Part shown: in pieces, positions 54,490-63,296 of the stretch
Numbering within the stretch: the stretch's first letter is position 1
Layout: every line of letters begins with the position of its first letter
NCBI GenBank assembly: GCA_900315455.1
Contig: OMZE01000016.1
Span: 1-64,000, forward strand
DNA length: 64,000 nucleotides
Source: an uncultured Prevotellaceae bacterium
GTDB lineage: Bacteria > Bacteroidota > Bacteroidia > Bacteroidales > Bacteroidaceae
Reading direction: 5' to 3'
Translations under genes and position numbers: made by a program
The notes under the pieces: generated by a model
The model's input: only the letters and a program-made list of their open reading frames with translations
The model's database searches: none
What the model was told of the DNA's origin: nothing

Positions 54490-54497
54490 CAAAGGTA
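54490..54497 (-). promoter_or_regulatory. -7 box next to the start of the TonB receptor gene
   Basis: TACCTTTG on the minus strand, ending 5 bp before the ATG, which would give a leaderless or nearly leaderless mRNA. The upstream GH2 gene ends at 54534, 36 bp before it, so read-through is also possible. Confidence 0.5.
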
Positions 54498-54533
54498 ACA
54501 AATAGGATGCGAATAACGAAAGAAAAACTTGCC

Positions 54534-56840
54534 TTATTTGGCCTTCAGTGATAGGGTGGCGGTAGGCAGTGAACTCTTAATCGTCACGCTCACAGAGCCT
54601 TTCTTCTGTGTGCTGCGGATGACGAGCATGGCGCGGCCCTTCCACGTCTTGGCGCGTGGTGAGGTGTATGGCTCTGTGTCCTTCAGGTCGGCTGAGGCGA
54701 AGGCTAACAAAGTGCCAACTCCCTTTATCGTGGCTTCGCAGGGAATGGCGGCTTCGGGAACAGGTGTGCCGTCCTTGTCTACCACCTCGGCAACGACGAA
54801 GATGAGCGACTGGCCGTCGGCAGTCATCACGGTGCGGTCGGGGGTAAGGCGCAAACGGGCAGGTTCGCCGGCAGTTTTCAGTGTCACGCTCTTACCGCCT
54901 GCTTCAGCGCGGAGGGTACCAGCCTTATAGGGCACGGAGAATACGGCCTTGAACTCGGTATTTCGGCTCACCTGTTTCGTGCCGATGAGTTGGTTGTCGA
55001 GATATAGTTTTACCTCGGGCTGATGGGTGTATACCTCAACCTCTACAGGCTTGCCCTCCCAGCCTGGCCATGTCCATGATTCCCATGTGGGCCATACACT
55101 CCACATCGTGGTGTGGATTTCTCCGTGGTATCCATCGGGTTCCTTTACGGCCATGTAGAGTGGCGTGTCTTTATCCCACAGCATCTCACGATAATGGCTG
55201 ATGGGCTTGCGCCAACCAGTGATGTCGACATCGCCACACGGAGCACCATGCCATTCTGGTTGTCCGCCCTCAATCCACGACTCTCCCTCGCGTTCACCTT
55301 TATAATAGGTGCGGCCAATGCCACTCTCACCCAGATAGTCGAGTCCGGTCCATACGATGTCGCCTACGACATAGGGGAAGTCGTTTACCACGGCCCAGTT
55401 TCTGAACGCATCGCGAGGATAACTCTCCGTCTGCCAGATAACACGCTTGGGGTCGCGCTGGTGGTCGCTGGCGTGCTTGAAAATCATGTAGTTGTAGCCC
55501 ACCACGTCGAGCACCTCGGCGTGCGGGTCGTAGATTTCCCAGTCGCGGTCCCAGGCACAGAGGGCTTCGGTGACGGGGCGTGTGGCATCCTTCTCAAGGA
55601 TGGCGGCCTTCATCTGCCGGGCGGTATAGACCACGCGGATGTCCTTGCGCTCGATGACCTCATTGCCGATGCTCCATGAGATGATGCTCGGATGGTTGCG
55701 GTCGCGCAGCACCATGGCGTGGATATCATCGTGGAAGCAAGAGTCGATGACGGTAGAATAGTCGTAAGGATTCTTCTGTGTGCGCCAGCCGTCGAAGGCT
55801 TCGTCGATAACGAGCATGCCGATGGAATCGCAGGCATCGAGGAAGGCGCGGGTTGAGGGATTGTGCGAGGTGCGGATGAGGTTGAAACCTGCCTGCTTCA
55901 TCTGACGTACCTTGCGGATTTCTGCATCGTCGAAAGCCCGGGCACCCAACACACCGTCATCATGATGTATGCAGGCTCCATTGATGAGCACCGGCTTGCC
56001 ATTAAGAATGAAGCCGCGCTCTGCATCAAATGAGAACGAACGGATGCCGTATGTCGCGGTGGCGTTGTCAATGGTTTGGCCATTCTCCTTCAACTGCACG
56101 TTGATTTCGCTGAGTGCTGGATTTTCAGGCGACCACAGACGTGGATGATTGACCGTCAGCGTTGTACTTACGTTCTTGGTCTGGCCAGCGGCCACTGCCA
56201 CCATCAATTGAGCAGCGCCCACCACAACGGTAGCATTGCGGTCGACCTGCGACTCATTGGCAATGGTCACCTCTACCTGTACCCGGGCCTGCTGTTCCGA
56301 CACTTCTGGCGTGGTGACGAAAACGCCATTCTCGGCAATGTGCAGTGCTGGCATGGTCTCCAACCATACATGACGGTAGATACCGGAGCCGGAATACCAC
56401 CTACAGTTAGGCTGTTCGGAATTGTCGACTTTCACCGTCACCTCGTTGAGCCGTTTGTCTTTATACAGATAAGGCGTTACGTCAACGGTGAATGGTGTGT
56501 AGCCATAGTGATGCTGTCCTGCCTTTTGGCCGTTCACATAGACCTCTGCCTTTTGATAGACACCTTCGAAGTGGAGTTTGGTGATTTCGGCATCAGGCGA
56601 TTTGAAGGTCTTGCGATACTCTCCCTTGCCGGCTTGGAACCAGCCTCCGCCAGTGCCCGTAATGCCTTTTCCAGAGACAGGACCCTCGTAGATGTCCCAG
56701 TCGTGGGGCAAGTCTACCGTTACGGTCTTCCCGTTATGTGTAAACTGCCATCCAAAGTCAAACAACTGTTGCTTCGTCTGTGCCGATGCCGACACTGCTG
56801 CAATGACGAGCATCATCAAGATTACCATCTTCTTTGTCAT
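54534..56840 (-). CDS. GH2 beta-galactosidase-type glycosidase
   Basis: A signal peptide (to SASAQ), a jelly-roll sugar-binding domain (DFGWQFTHNGKTVTVDLPHDWDIYEG, GGGWFQAGKGEYRKTF), Ig-like domains, then a TIM barrel with GACIHHDDGVLGARAFDDAE, FNLIRTSHNPST, SWSIGNEV (acid/base Glu) and WQTESYP (nucleophile Glu). C-terminal Ig-like domains end near LSLKAK. At 768 residues it is typical for Bacteroidales GH2 enzymes acting on beta-galactosides, or less likely beta-glucuronides. Confidence 0.9.
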   Translation of the reverse strand: MTKKMVILMMLVIAAVSASAQTKQQLFDFGWQFTHNGKTVTVDLPHDWDIYEGPVSGKGITGTGGGWFQAGKGEYRKTFKSPDAEITKLHFEGVYQKAEVYVNGQKAGQHHYGYTPFTVDVTPYLYKDKRLNEVTVKVDNSEQPNCRWYSGSGIYRHVWLETMPALHIAENGVFVTTPEVSEQQARVQVEVTIANESQVDRNATVVVGAAQLMVAVAAGQTKNVSTTLTVNHPRLWSPENPALSEINVQLKENGQTIDNATATYGIRSFSFDAERGFILNGKPVLINGACIHHDDGVLGARAFDDAEIRKVRQMKQAGFNLIRTSHNPSTRAFLDACDSIGMLVIDEAFDGWRTQKNPYDYSTVIDSCFHDDIHAMVLRDRNHPSIISWSIGNEVIERKDIRVVYTARQMKAAILEKDATRPVTEALCAWDRDWEIYDPHAEVLDVVGYNYMIFKHASDHQRDPKRVIWQTESYPRDAFRNWAVVNDFPYVVGDIVWTGLDYLGESGIGRTYYKGEREGESWIEGGQPEWHGAPCGDVDITGWRKPISHYREMLWDKDTPLYMAVKEPDGYHGEIHTTMWSVWPTWESWTWPGWEGKPVEVEVYTHQPEVKLYLDNQLIGTKQVSRNTEFKAVFSVPYKAGTLRAEAGGKSVTLKTAGEPARLRLTPDRTVMTADGQSLIFVVAEVVDKDGTPVPEAAIPCEATIKGVGTLLAFASADLKDTEPYTSPRAKTWKGRAMLVIRSTQKKGSVSVTIKSSLPTATLSLKAK

Positions 56841-57240
56841 ATCGTTATTTGTAATGTGATTGATTGTCGGAGAACAGAATGTCCATGGCTATTTCGTCCA
56901 GATTCTTTGGTAGTAATAGTTTCGGGCGACCAAAATTAGCAAAAAACACGCTATAAATAAGTAAAAATATGCGTTTTTTTTTAATGTTGTCGCTGAAAAT
57001 ATTGGTTTACTTGTATTTTAAATGCAAATGGTCTCGTTTTTTTCATATCATCTGAAGGCTGATGATTCAAAAACAGCAGAATTTGCAATAACTGAAATTG
57101 TTGCTGCCGTCAATTTGTAAATGGATGGTTGATGAAATGGTTCGTTCTTGAGAAGATTAATGGAAGATTCTTTGGAGATTTCATTTTTTTTCTATTATTT
57201 TGCCGTGGAAAATCATTAACTATTTTATATCTAAAGCATT
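56841..57240. other. Intergenic region between divergent GH2 and DUF4923 genes
   Basis: This 400-bp AT-rich stretch holds no convincing gene. A minus-strand TAATTTTG box at 56931-56938 could start the GH2 transcript with a leader of about 85 nt. A CTATTATTTTG stretch near 57195 is a weaker candidate for the + strand gene. Confidence 0.4.
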
Positions 57241-57864
57241 ATGAAGAAAACATTCTTGACACTTCTTGCAGCCACGACACTGATGCTGTCGAGTTGCTTG
57301 ACAACGGGACTCGGAACAACATCTCCCACTGGCTCAACCGGCAGCGTGCTGGGCAGTGTGCTGGGCAGTGTATTGACAAACGTGTTGTTTGGCGGAATGA
57401 CATTTGACCAGTCGAGCCTTCTTGGCAACTGGAACTACAGTGCTCCAAGTGCTGCCTTTACAACCGAACAGACCCTGACCAAGGCTGGAGGCGCTGCTAC
57501 AATTGCCAGTATGGCATCATCGCTGGCAAGCAACTACAGCAATATCGGTATCAATCGTAACAACACTTCGTTCTCTTTTCTTGAGGGTAACAAGTTCTCT
57601 GCCAAGGTGAACGGTATTCCATTCAGCGGAACCTATACCTATAACGCCCAGAATGGTGAAATCACCCTCAAGACTGCTACTGAGACCATTAAGGGCAATG
57701 TGATGAAGACCCAAAATGGTATGGGACTGATGTTCGACGCCAATCAAATGGTAAACATCCTTCAGAAAGAAGGTAAAGTCAGCAACACCGCTGCTGTTCA
57801 GGCAGTGAGCAGGCTCGCCAAGAGCGCCAATGGCGCACGTGTAGGCTTTGAACTTACAAGATAA
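57241..57864 (+). CDS. DUF4923 family lipoprotein
   Basis: A lipoprotein signal (MKKTFLTLLAATTLMLSSCLT, lipobox SSC), a Gly/Ser/Thr stretch with a short repeat (GSVLGSVLGSVLTNVLFGG), then the domain LLGNWNYSAPSAAFTTE, FSFLEGNKFSAKVNGIPFSGTY and GMGLMFDANQMV. It is a Bacteroidales envelope protein of unknown role. A clear terminator follows. Confidence 0.82.
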   Translation: MKKTFLTLLAATTLMLSSCLTTGLGTTSPTGSTGSVLGSVLGSVLTNVLFGGMTFDQSSLLGNWNYSAPSAAFTTEQTLTKAGGAATIASMASSLASNYSNIGINRNNTSFSFLEGNKFSAKVNGIPFSGTYTYNAQNGEITLKTATETIKGNVMKTQNGMGLMFDANQMVNILQKEGKVSNTAAVQAVSRLAKSANGARVGFELTR

Positions 57865-57939
57865 GAGCATTTGGCCTGTACACCAATTTATACCTTTGGA
57901 ATAAATGAAAAAACTTAATGCCTTGCAATAGGTATGATT

Positions 57940-57970
57940 AGAAAAGCCTCTGATTATCAGTGGCTTTTCT
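57940..57970 (+). terminator. Terminator after the DUF4923 gene
   Basis: A 9-bp stem (AGAAAAGCC and complement), one T-T mismatch, then an inner 5-bp CTGAT/ATCAG stem, ending in a T-rich arm. Confidence 0.75.
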
Positions 57971-57993
57971 GATTGTTTGAGGTGGCTTACACT

Positions 57994-58485
57994 ATGAATA
58001 AAGACAAGAAGAGGGAACTGCAGCGCAAACGACTGATGGACAATAAAGCCTATCAGACGATGAATGGTCTGACACGCTATATGGACCGCTACTATCTGGA
58101 TGCAATCATAGGTATCATTCCTGGCTGGGGCGATGCCATTGCATTACTTTGCGTGGTGCCGTTTGTCTATTTCTCGTCAAGGGTCATCAAGAGCATTCCC
58201 CTGACACTGGCTGTCCTCAATAATGCACTACGCGATGTGCTGATGGGTATGATACCTTTTTTCGTTGGTGACATCATTGATATCTTCCATCGTGCCAATA
58301 TCCAAAACATGCAGATGATTCAAGGGTTTGTCGACGGCGACGAGACAGTCATCAAGCAAGTGAATCAGCGAGCCTGGCAATCGGCCATCGTCCTCATCAT
58401 CCTTCTTCTGCTCATCGCATTCATGATATGGGTACTCATTAGTTTCGGCAGTTACCTGTATTCATTGATAACCTCCATTTTCTAA
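57994..58485 (+). CDS. DUF4112 membrane protein
   Basis: The 163-residue protein has the DUF4112 N-terminal block MDRYYLDAIIGIIPGWGDAIALL, a second hydrophobic part (LNNALRDVLMGMIPFFVGDIIDIFHRAN) and a C-terminal membrane helix (AIVLIILLLLIAFMIWVLI). It lies in the inner membrane; function unknown. The ATG at 57994 replaces a longer TTG-initiated reading. Confidence 0.8.
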   Translation: MNKDKKRELQRKRLMDNKAYQTMNGLTRYMDRYYLDAIIGIIPGWGDAIALLCVVPFVYFSSRVIKSIPLTLAVLNNALRDVLMGMIPFFVGDIIDIFHRANIQNMQMIQGFVDGDETVIKQVNQRAWQSAIVLIILLLLIAFMIWVLISFGSYLYSLITSIF

Positions 58486-58498
58486 ACGTCAGAGGCAT

Positions 58499-58843
58499 CT
58501 AATCCGTCACTACTTCGTTGAAATGTTCCTTGCCCCAGTCTATCAGGGCGGTGAGTGCAGGCATCAGTGAACGGCCGGTCTCCGTGAGTGAATACTCTAC
58601 GCGGGGAGGTACTTCTGCGAAAACCTCACGATGCACCAGATGGCTCTGTTCTAAATTCTTCAGCGTCTGTGAGAGCATCTTCTGAGAGCAGTCTGTCATC
58701 AATCGCCGTATCTCGTTGAAACGCATAACACCCGACTCGCTCCTGTTCAATAGGAAGAGGACGAGTAATGACCACTTGTCGCCGAAGCGACTGACAACGT
58801 GCCTGATGGGACAGGCTAAGTACTCTGCCTTAATATCTGCCAT
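58499..58843 (-). CDS. HxlR-type transcriptional regulator
   Basis: A 114-residue winged-helix protein: CPIRHVVSRFGDKWSLLVLFLL, MRFNEIRRLMTDCSQKMLSQTLKNLE (recognition helix) and PRVEYSLTETGRSL in the wing. HxlR proteins answer to aldehydes, electrophiles or redox change, some through a Cys; Cys near the N-terminus (CPIR) and Cys in TDCSQ are present. The start at 58843 is downstream of the promoter at 58860-58891. It is divergent from the cupin gene, the probable target. Confidence 0.87.
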   Translation of the reverse strand: MADIKAEYLACPIRHVVSRFGDKWSLLVLFLLNRSESGVMRFNEIRRLMTDCSQKMLSQTLKNLEQSHLVHREVFAEVPPRVEYSLTETGRSLMPALTALIDWGKEHFNEVVTD

Positions 58844-58859
58844 AACCGTTTGTTTTGTG

Positions 58860-58891
58860 CAAAAGTAACCTTTAGTTACTAAATTACCAAA
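58860..58891 (-). promoter_or_regulatory. Promoter and operator of the HxlR gene
   Basis: TTTG (58888-58891) and TACTTTTG (58860-58867) on the minus strand are 20 bp apart. A palindrome AGTAAC-N5-GTTACT at 58864-58880 overlaps the -7 box, a likely self-repression site. Confidence 0.7.
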
Positions 58892-58959
58892 TAACATTTG
58901 TTAATGTGAGTTAAAGGTGTTTGTGCAAAAGTCCCATTCCTGCGCAATTCCTACTTTTT

Positions 58960-59018
58960 GGTAACTATGTTACTTCCAAGTGCCTTCTTGTGGCAATGAA
59001 AAAGTTGCCGTACTTTTG
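58960..59018 (+). promoter_or_regulatory. Operator-like palindrome and -7 box of the cupin operon
   Basis: GTAAC-N3-GTTAC at 58961-58973 resembles the palindrome at the HxlR promoter. TACTTTTG at 59011-59018 is the -7 box, 134 bp before the cupin start. The arrangement suggests control by the HxlR protein. Confidence 0.55.
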
Positions 59019-59152
59019 CAGTGTGATTGAGAGTCACACTGCGATTCTGGCACCGCCTTGGCATAGAGCAGGCACGCTGACACTACTGTTAGTATGTACA
59101 GAATTGCAGACATAAAACAGATAGTATTAACCATTTAAAAGTAATAAGAACA

Positions 59153-59605
59153 ATGAAACAGATTGAGACAATTAAAGAAGGCAAAAACTTCAAGGCAGTG
59201 AGTGTAGGTAAGGTAAATGAAATCATCGAGCATGAGTTGCCGATGGGACCTGTGACCATCCAGGGTAAGGTGTTCGCTGGTCAGGCGGTAGGCGCAACAG
59301 GCAGTGAACTGTCGTTTCAGACTCTCGTTCCTGGTCAAGACAGTGGCTTCCTGCACACTCACAAGACTCATGAGGAATTGTATATCATCCTGAAGGGTGA
59401 AGGCCACTATCAGGTAGACGGTGAGATTTTCCCCGTTAGCGAGGGTACTATTATCCGTGTGGCTCCCGACGGCAAACGTGCGCTGAAGAACACTGGCAAG
59501 GAAAACCTGACGATGCTCTGCATCCAGTATAAGGCAAATGCCTTTACCGAGTCCGACAGCCCCATGACGGATGGCAACATTCTGCAGGATGAATTGAAAT
59601 GGTAA
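59153..59605 (+). CDS. Cupin-domain protein
   Basis: A 150-residue single cupin with metal ligands in SGFLHTHKTHEELYIILKGEG (His, His, Glu) and a second half VSEGTIIRVAPDGKRALKN. Such proteins are small metal-binding enzymes or sensors. The start at 59153 follows a 134-bp leader with the operator-like site. It is 6 nt from the next gene. Confidence 0.82.
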   Translation: MKQIETIKEGKNFKAVSVGKVNEIIEHELPMGPVTIQGKVFAGQAVGATGSELSFQTLVPGQDSGFLHTHKTHEELYIILKGEGHYQVDGEIFPVSEGTIIRVAPDGKRALKNTGKENLTMLCIQYKANAFTESDSPMTDGNILQDELKW

Positions 59606-59611
59606 ACAACG

Positions 59612-60067
59612 ATGTTTGAGAAAGCAATTCAGTTTCTTAAAGACCACAAGGAGATTGCTCTTGCCACGTGCGAGGGCAATCTTCCTAAGTTACGCATCTT
59701 TCAGGTAATGAAGCAGGAGGGGCATGTGTTGTATTTTGCCACTTCTGCTAAGAAGGCTGTCTATCATGAACTACGCCAGAATCCCAACGTAGAGTTATTG
59801 GCATACGAGGGCAATGTCTCTGTACGCTGTATGGGTATGGTAAACTTCAATGTTGAGGAGGACACGAAACGGTGGATATACTGCCACAACGCCGTGCTGC
59901 AACGCCTCTATTCGAGTTACGACCAGTTGGAGTATTTCTGCCTGCCAATCGCTGAGATTGATTATTACGACCTTGAACCCACACCGCCCAAATTCATTCA
60001 CTTCGACCTGATGTCGGGGGAAGTAGGCAATGGTTTCGTGGGTGAAAAATTTAGCGAGAAGGAATAA
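59612..60067 (+). CDS. FMN-binding pyridoxamine-phosphate-oxidase-like protein
   Basis: A split-barrel flavoprotein of 151 residues: ALATCEGNLPKLRIFQVM, LYFATSAKKAVYHELRQNPNVELLAY and the central beta strands. Members bind FMN or F420 and reduce small molecules; some are bilin- or heme-related. It lies with the cupin under the HxlR-type operator. Confidence 0.8.
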   Translation: MFEKAIQFLKDHKEIALATCEGNLPKLRIFQVMKQEGHVLYFATSAKKAVYHELRQNPNVELLAYEGNVSVRCMGMVNFNVEEDTKRWIYCHNAVLQRLYSSYDQLEYFCLPIAEIDYYDLEPTPPKFIHFDLMSGEVGNGFVGEKFSEKE

Positions 60068-60235
60068 ACAAAACCATCGATTGCCTACGTTACTGTGAAT
60101 GCCGGCCTTTTTTCTTTGGGCGTTTGCTAACCGTGGCAATATTCTAGGGCTGCGTATTTATGGCTTTCATCTTTAAAGAAATATGTTCACTCAAATAATA
60201 TGCTGATGGATTCGCGATAATTGTTATATTTTGAC

Positions 60236-60243
60236 TACTTTTG
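60236..60243 (+). promoter_or_regulatory. -7 box of the YjbR gene
   Basis: TACTTTTG, 58 bp before the ATG at 60302. Confidence 0.5.
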
Positions 60244-60301
60244 CAAGCGTAAATATCATTCCCTCTTTGGAGAAAACCAAAGAGGGAGATACTCTGAATA
60301 T

Positions 60302-60646
60302 ATGAATATAGAAGACTATCGTATGTTTTGCCTGTCACTGGGCGATGATGTGGAAGAGAAACTTCCTTTCACCGCTTTCAAATATGCCAGCGGAGTATTG
60401 GTCTTCTATGTTCACGGCCACATGTTTTCGTTCTTTGATTGCGACAACTTCAGTGTGATTACACTTAAATGCCAGCCAGAACGCATCGAAATCTTGAAGG
60501 AACAGTATGACTGTATAGGCCATCCACACAACGAATCGCCCAAACACTGGATAGGAATCAATCCCCATACGGCGCCTGATGATCTGCTTCAGCAACTAAC
60601 GCAGAACTCATACGAGATTGTAAAGGCTAAATACAGGAAAAGGTAA
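60302..60646 (+). CDS. MmcQ/YjbR-family protein
   Basis: A 114-residue protein with the MmcQ/YjbR fold: MNIEDYRMFCLSLGDDVEE at the start, FSVITLKCQPERIEILKEQ, and PKHWIGINPHTAPDDLLQQL. The family has a CyaY-like fold and is sometimes called DNA-binding, with little proof. Part of the redox cluster. Confidence 0.83.
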   Translation: MNIEDYRMFCLSLGDDVEEKLPFTAFKYASGVLVFYVHGHMFSFFDCDNFSVITLKCQPERIEILKEQYDCIGHPHNESPKHWIGINPHTAPDDLLQQLTQNSYEIVKAKYRKR

Positions 60647-60697
60647 GTGGCATGACGCAGAAAGTAACATAGAAAACAAATAATATATCATCTAAAT

Positions 60698-61423
60698 ATG
60701 ACAATACAAGAAGCCATAGAAGCCCGGCATAGTGTGAGGGCATACAAAGACCAGCCATTGAGCGAGGACATCGTCAAACTGTTGGAAGATAAGATTGAGG
60801 AATTGAATCATGAAGGGCAACTCCACATTCAGTTGATATGCAATGAGCCAAAGGCATTCCAAGGAACAATGGCCAAATACGGTAAGTTTCGTAATGCCAA
60901 CAACTACATTGTCATGGCTGGGAAAAAAGCGGATGACCTTGATGAACGTGTGGGCTATTATGGTGAGCATCTGGTTCTGTTGGCTCAGACCCTTGGCTTA
61001 AACACATGCTGGGTAGGACTCAGTTACTCGAAGGTGCCAGGTACGTATGTGCTTGGCGAAGATGAGAAGATTGCCTGCTATATTGCCATAGGTTATGGTG
61101 AGACACAGGGAACCAGTCATAAAATCAAGACCGTTGAGCAAGTGAGCCGCTCGGCCGTAAGTACGCTTGGCTCATCCAAGAATGCCACAGCCATCACTCC
61201 GGAATGGTTTAAAAAAGGCGTTGAGGCAGCCTTGCTTGCCCCTACCGCTGTGAATCAACAAAAGTTCTCCTTTGAGTATCTCGGCGAGGAGAACAACCGC
61301 CACAAGGTTCGTGCCAGGAAAGGCTTCTCTATGATTGGCTATACAAAGATGGATTTGGGCATTGCCAAATACCATTTTGAGATTGGTGCCGGGAATGTCA
61401 ACTTTGATTGGGTAGTGAAATGA
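60698..61423 (+). CDS. Nitroreductase-family protein
   Basis: Residues 1-20 hold the FMN-binding RHSVRAYKDQPL; later NYIVMAGKK, YYGEHLVLLAQTLGLNTCWVGLSYS and LAPTAVNQQKFSFEYL are the usual nitroreductase blocks. At 241 residues it is a normal TM1586-like length. It reduces quinone or nitro-type substrates with NAD(P)H. The stop overlaps the next gene (ATGA). Confidence 0.85.
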   Translation: MTIQEAIEARHSVRAYKDQPLSEDIVKLLEDKIEELNHEGQLHIQLICNEPKAFQGTMAKYGKFRNANNYIVMAGKKADDLDERVGYYGEHLVLLAQTLGLNTCWVGLSYSKVPGTYVLGEDEKIACYIAIGYGETQGTSHKIKTVEQVSRSAVSTLGSSKNATAITPEWFKKGVEAALLAPTAVNQQKFSFEYLGEENNRHKVRARKGFSMIGYTKMDLGIAKYHFEIGAGNVNFDWVVK

Positions 61424-61728
61424 CTCTCCCCAAATTCATTATCACCATGGACGGCTATTTCCGTCTGGGCATGGTCAACCAGCATAAGGATTTGCTGAAG
61501 CCTGGTGACCAATGTATCGGTGGCGGTTATTATCAGTTTGATTGGACGAGCAATCGGCTGATTCTCGACCGTTCATCGTATGACTTCGGGCGGCCTCGAT
61601 GGTACCTGCTCGATAAGTTGAAGGTTCCGGCAATGTACCGGGGACTTCGTCTTGTTTATATCTATGATGATGATTTCCATGACGACTTCAGCGTCAATGA
61701 AGAACTGGAAATTGAATACTATGAGTGA
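61420..61728 (+). CDS. Conserved hypothetical protein, 102 residues
   Basis: A small acidic protein with FIITMDGYFRLGMVNQHKDLL, then CIGGGYYQFDW and RPRWYLLDKLK, ending in a Glu/Tyr tail. It overlaps the nitroreductase stop as ATGA. No family is recognised. Confidence 0.65.
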   Translation: MTLPKFIITMDGYFRLGMVNQHKDLLKPGDQCIGGGYYQFDWTSNRLILDRSSYDFGRPRWYLLDKLKVPAMYRGLRLVYIYDDDFHDDFSVNEELEIEYYE

Positions 61729-61799
61729 TATAGGGGGGTAAAACCATTCAATTATGGTCACGGGGTGGCTATCGGATTTCTTGAAATACGAAGTAATTC

Positions 61800-61822
61800 A
61801 AGGAAGAGTAAACTTCCTTTTT
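61800..61822 (+). terminator. Weak terminator after the nitroreductase operon
   Basis: A 7-bp stem (AAGGAAG and complement) with a 6-nt loop, followed by a T run on the + strand, 72 bp after the last stop. Confidence 0.5.
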
Positions 61823-61854
61823 CCAGGAGGGGTAAAAATATTCGTGAGATTCGT

Positions 61855-62016
61855 TCAGTCGCTTGCGACTTTTGAAAGAACTTTTGATTCGTGTGATTCG
61901 GTATATTCGTGTTCGTTATTCAACATAAGAAGATGGGAAACTTCACTCAGTAATGGCAGCAATAGGGAACCCTTTGCTGCCATTACTGATGTCTTGAAAA
62001 ACTCTCGCCTATCCAT
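61855..62016 (-). pseudogene. Remnant with twin-arginine signal start
   Basis: 53 codons beginning MDRREFFKTSVMAAKG, a Tat-like signal (RRxFxK) with a following hydrophobic stretch, then sequence with no fold (HEYTESHESKVLSKV). It is 11 nt after the flavodoxin stop. It looks like the surviving N-terminus of an exported oxidoreductase, truncated; a real short protein cannot be ruled out. Confidence 0.5.
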
Positions 62017-62027
62017 GATGAAAGTTT

Positions 62028-62585
62028 CTACATGTTTCTCTCCACCCACTTCCTCAAGTCGTCATTCGATGAGCGGTTAAGTAATTTGCCTTCTTTCCAG
62101 TTGATATTGGGATAAGTGGTTTTCAGGTCTTCGCAGGCTTTCCCGATACTGCTGCCGCCAGAGGTGGCGAAGGGGATGACGGTCTTGCCCTGAAAGTCAT
62201 ATGACTCCATAAAGGTGTTGATTATCGTCGGGCAGGTGTACCACCAGATGGGGAAGCCTACATAGACGACCTCATAATCCTTCATGTTTGTGAGTTTGCC
62301 AGTAATAGCAGGACGGGAATTCTTATCCTGCATCTCCACGCTGCTACGGCTCTGTTTGTTGCGCCAGTCAAGGTCTGCATCCGTATAGGGATTCTCTGGT
62401 TGAATCTCATGGAGGTCAGCACCCGCGACCTCTGCCAGTTGTTGGGCAACGCCCTTGGTTGTACCCGTTGCTGAAAAATAGGCTACTAGTACTTTCTGTT
62501 TCATTTTCGTATCTGCTTTCTTTTGTGAACAGGCACTCAGACTGATTGTCAACAGTGCCGTAAGCATCAAAACTATCTTCTTCAT
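62028..62585 (-). CDS. Lipoprotein flavodoxin
   Basis: A lipoprotein signal ([10 protein letters not shown], lipobox SAC) is followed by a flavodoxin with the FMN loop [32 protein letters not shown] and [16 protein letters not shown]. At 185 residues it is a standard flavodoxin plus tether, anchored to the envelope. It is related in type to the exported flavodoxin at 2108-2908 but shorter. Confidence 0.87.
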   Translation of the reverse strand: MKKIVLMLTALLTISLSACSQKKADTKMKQKVLVAYFSATGTTKGVAQQLAEVAGADLHEIQPENPYTDADLDWRNKQSRSSVEMQDKNSRPAITGKLTNMKDYEVVYVGFPIWWYTCPTIINTFMESYDFQGKTVIPFATSGGSSIGKACEDLKTTYPNINWKEGKLLNRSSNDDLRKWVERNM

Positions 62586-62595
62586 AATAAATGTT

Positions 62596-63162
62596 TTATT
62601 TCAATGTTTCTCCATACGCCTTACCCATCTTCACGCAGTCACCAATGACATCACCAGTACGCAGATACTTGTAGGTAGGCATCTCAAAGAGCACTGGCTT
62701 CAGTTTCGCATAGTCGGGCTTGTCTTTCTCGTCAAGCATGTCTTCCTCGATGTAAGTGTTGAGGATGGTGCAGATGTAGTTCTTGAAACCGTCTATTTCG
62801 TAAGTGTCGATAACTTCACACTCCATCACCAGCGGAGACTGCTCAATAATGGGCATACTTGCCTCACCCAGATGATAAGGGAAGATGGCCGACTTGTCGG
62901 TTTTGGCTCCGCTGACGGTGCCAGTATAGTCGGCTGCAGCAACGAAAGCCTCGTCAATGATGTTGATGGAGAGCCGTTTCGTCGCGTCGATAGCCTTTAT
63001 ACTGTGATGTGCGGAATGAATGCTCAACAACAGTTTGGAATGGCTGACAATACCTACATGGGCCACGAGCAGCCAGTTTACCTTTCCCTCTTCTCCAACA
63101 GTTCCTACAACTGTGGCTGGCGTGGGATAGAGTGCCAGTTTCTGTCCGATGTTCTTTTTCAT
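62596..63162 (-). CDS. Flavin reductase-like FMN split-barrel protein
   Basis: A 188-residue protein starting [20 protein letters not shown], with [25 protein letters not shown] and [17 protein letters not shown]. Homologues reduce flavin or act as iron-sulphur-free flavin oxidoreductases. I take the ATG at 63162, the usual family start; an ATG at 63192 also exists and overlaps a TGA as ATGA. It is 10 nt before the flavodoxin gene, its likely electron partner. Confidence 0.82.
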   Translation of the reverse strand: MKKNIGQKLALYPTPATVVGTVGEEGKVNWLLVAHVGIVSHSKLLLSIHSAHHSIKAIDATKRLSINIIDEAFVAAADYTGTVSGAKTDKSAIFPYHLGEASMPIIEQSPLVMECEVIDTYEIDGFKNYICTILNTYIEEDMLDEKDKPDYAKLKPVLFEMPTYKYLRTGDVIGDCVKMGKAYGETLK

Positions 63163-63188
63163 TGCTATGTTATTTTGAGTAAAGTCTA

Positions 63189-63296
63189 TCATTCTATGAT
63201 TCTTTTCTCTCCGTTAATGATATATGTACCTTTCTCAAGGCCTTCAAGACTGCGTGCATTGGTAAGCAGTTTATTTCCTTCGACTATCTTTGCTTT
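63189..63296 (-). pseudogene. Out-of-frame C-terminal tail resembling a secretion or sorting end
   Basis: A frame overlapping the last codons of the cupin gene reads to EGNKLLTNARSLEGLEKG, then TYIINGEKRIIE and a stop at 63191-63189. The KGTYIINGEK end resembles C-terminal sorting-type tails of Bacteroidetes exported proteins. It has no start of its own, so it may be the lost end of the upstream gene or of a deleted one. Confidence 0.4.
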
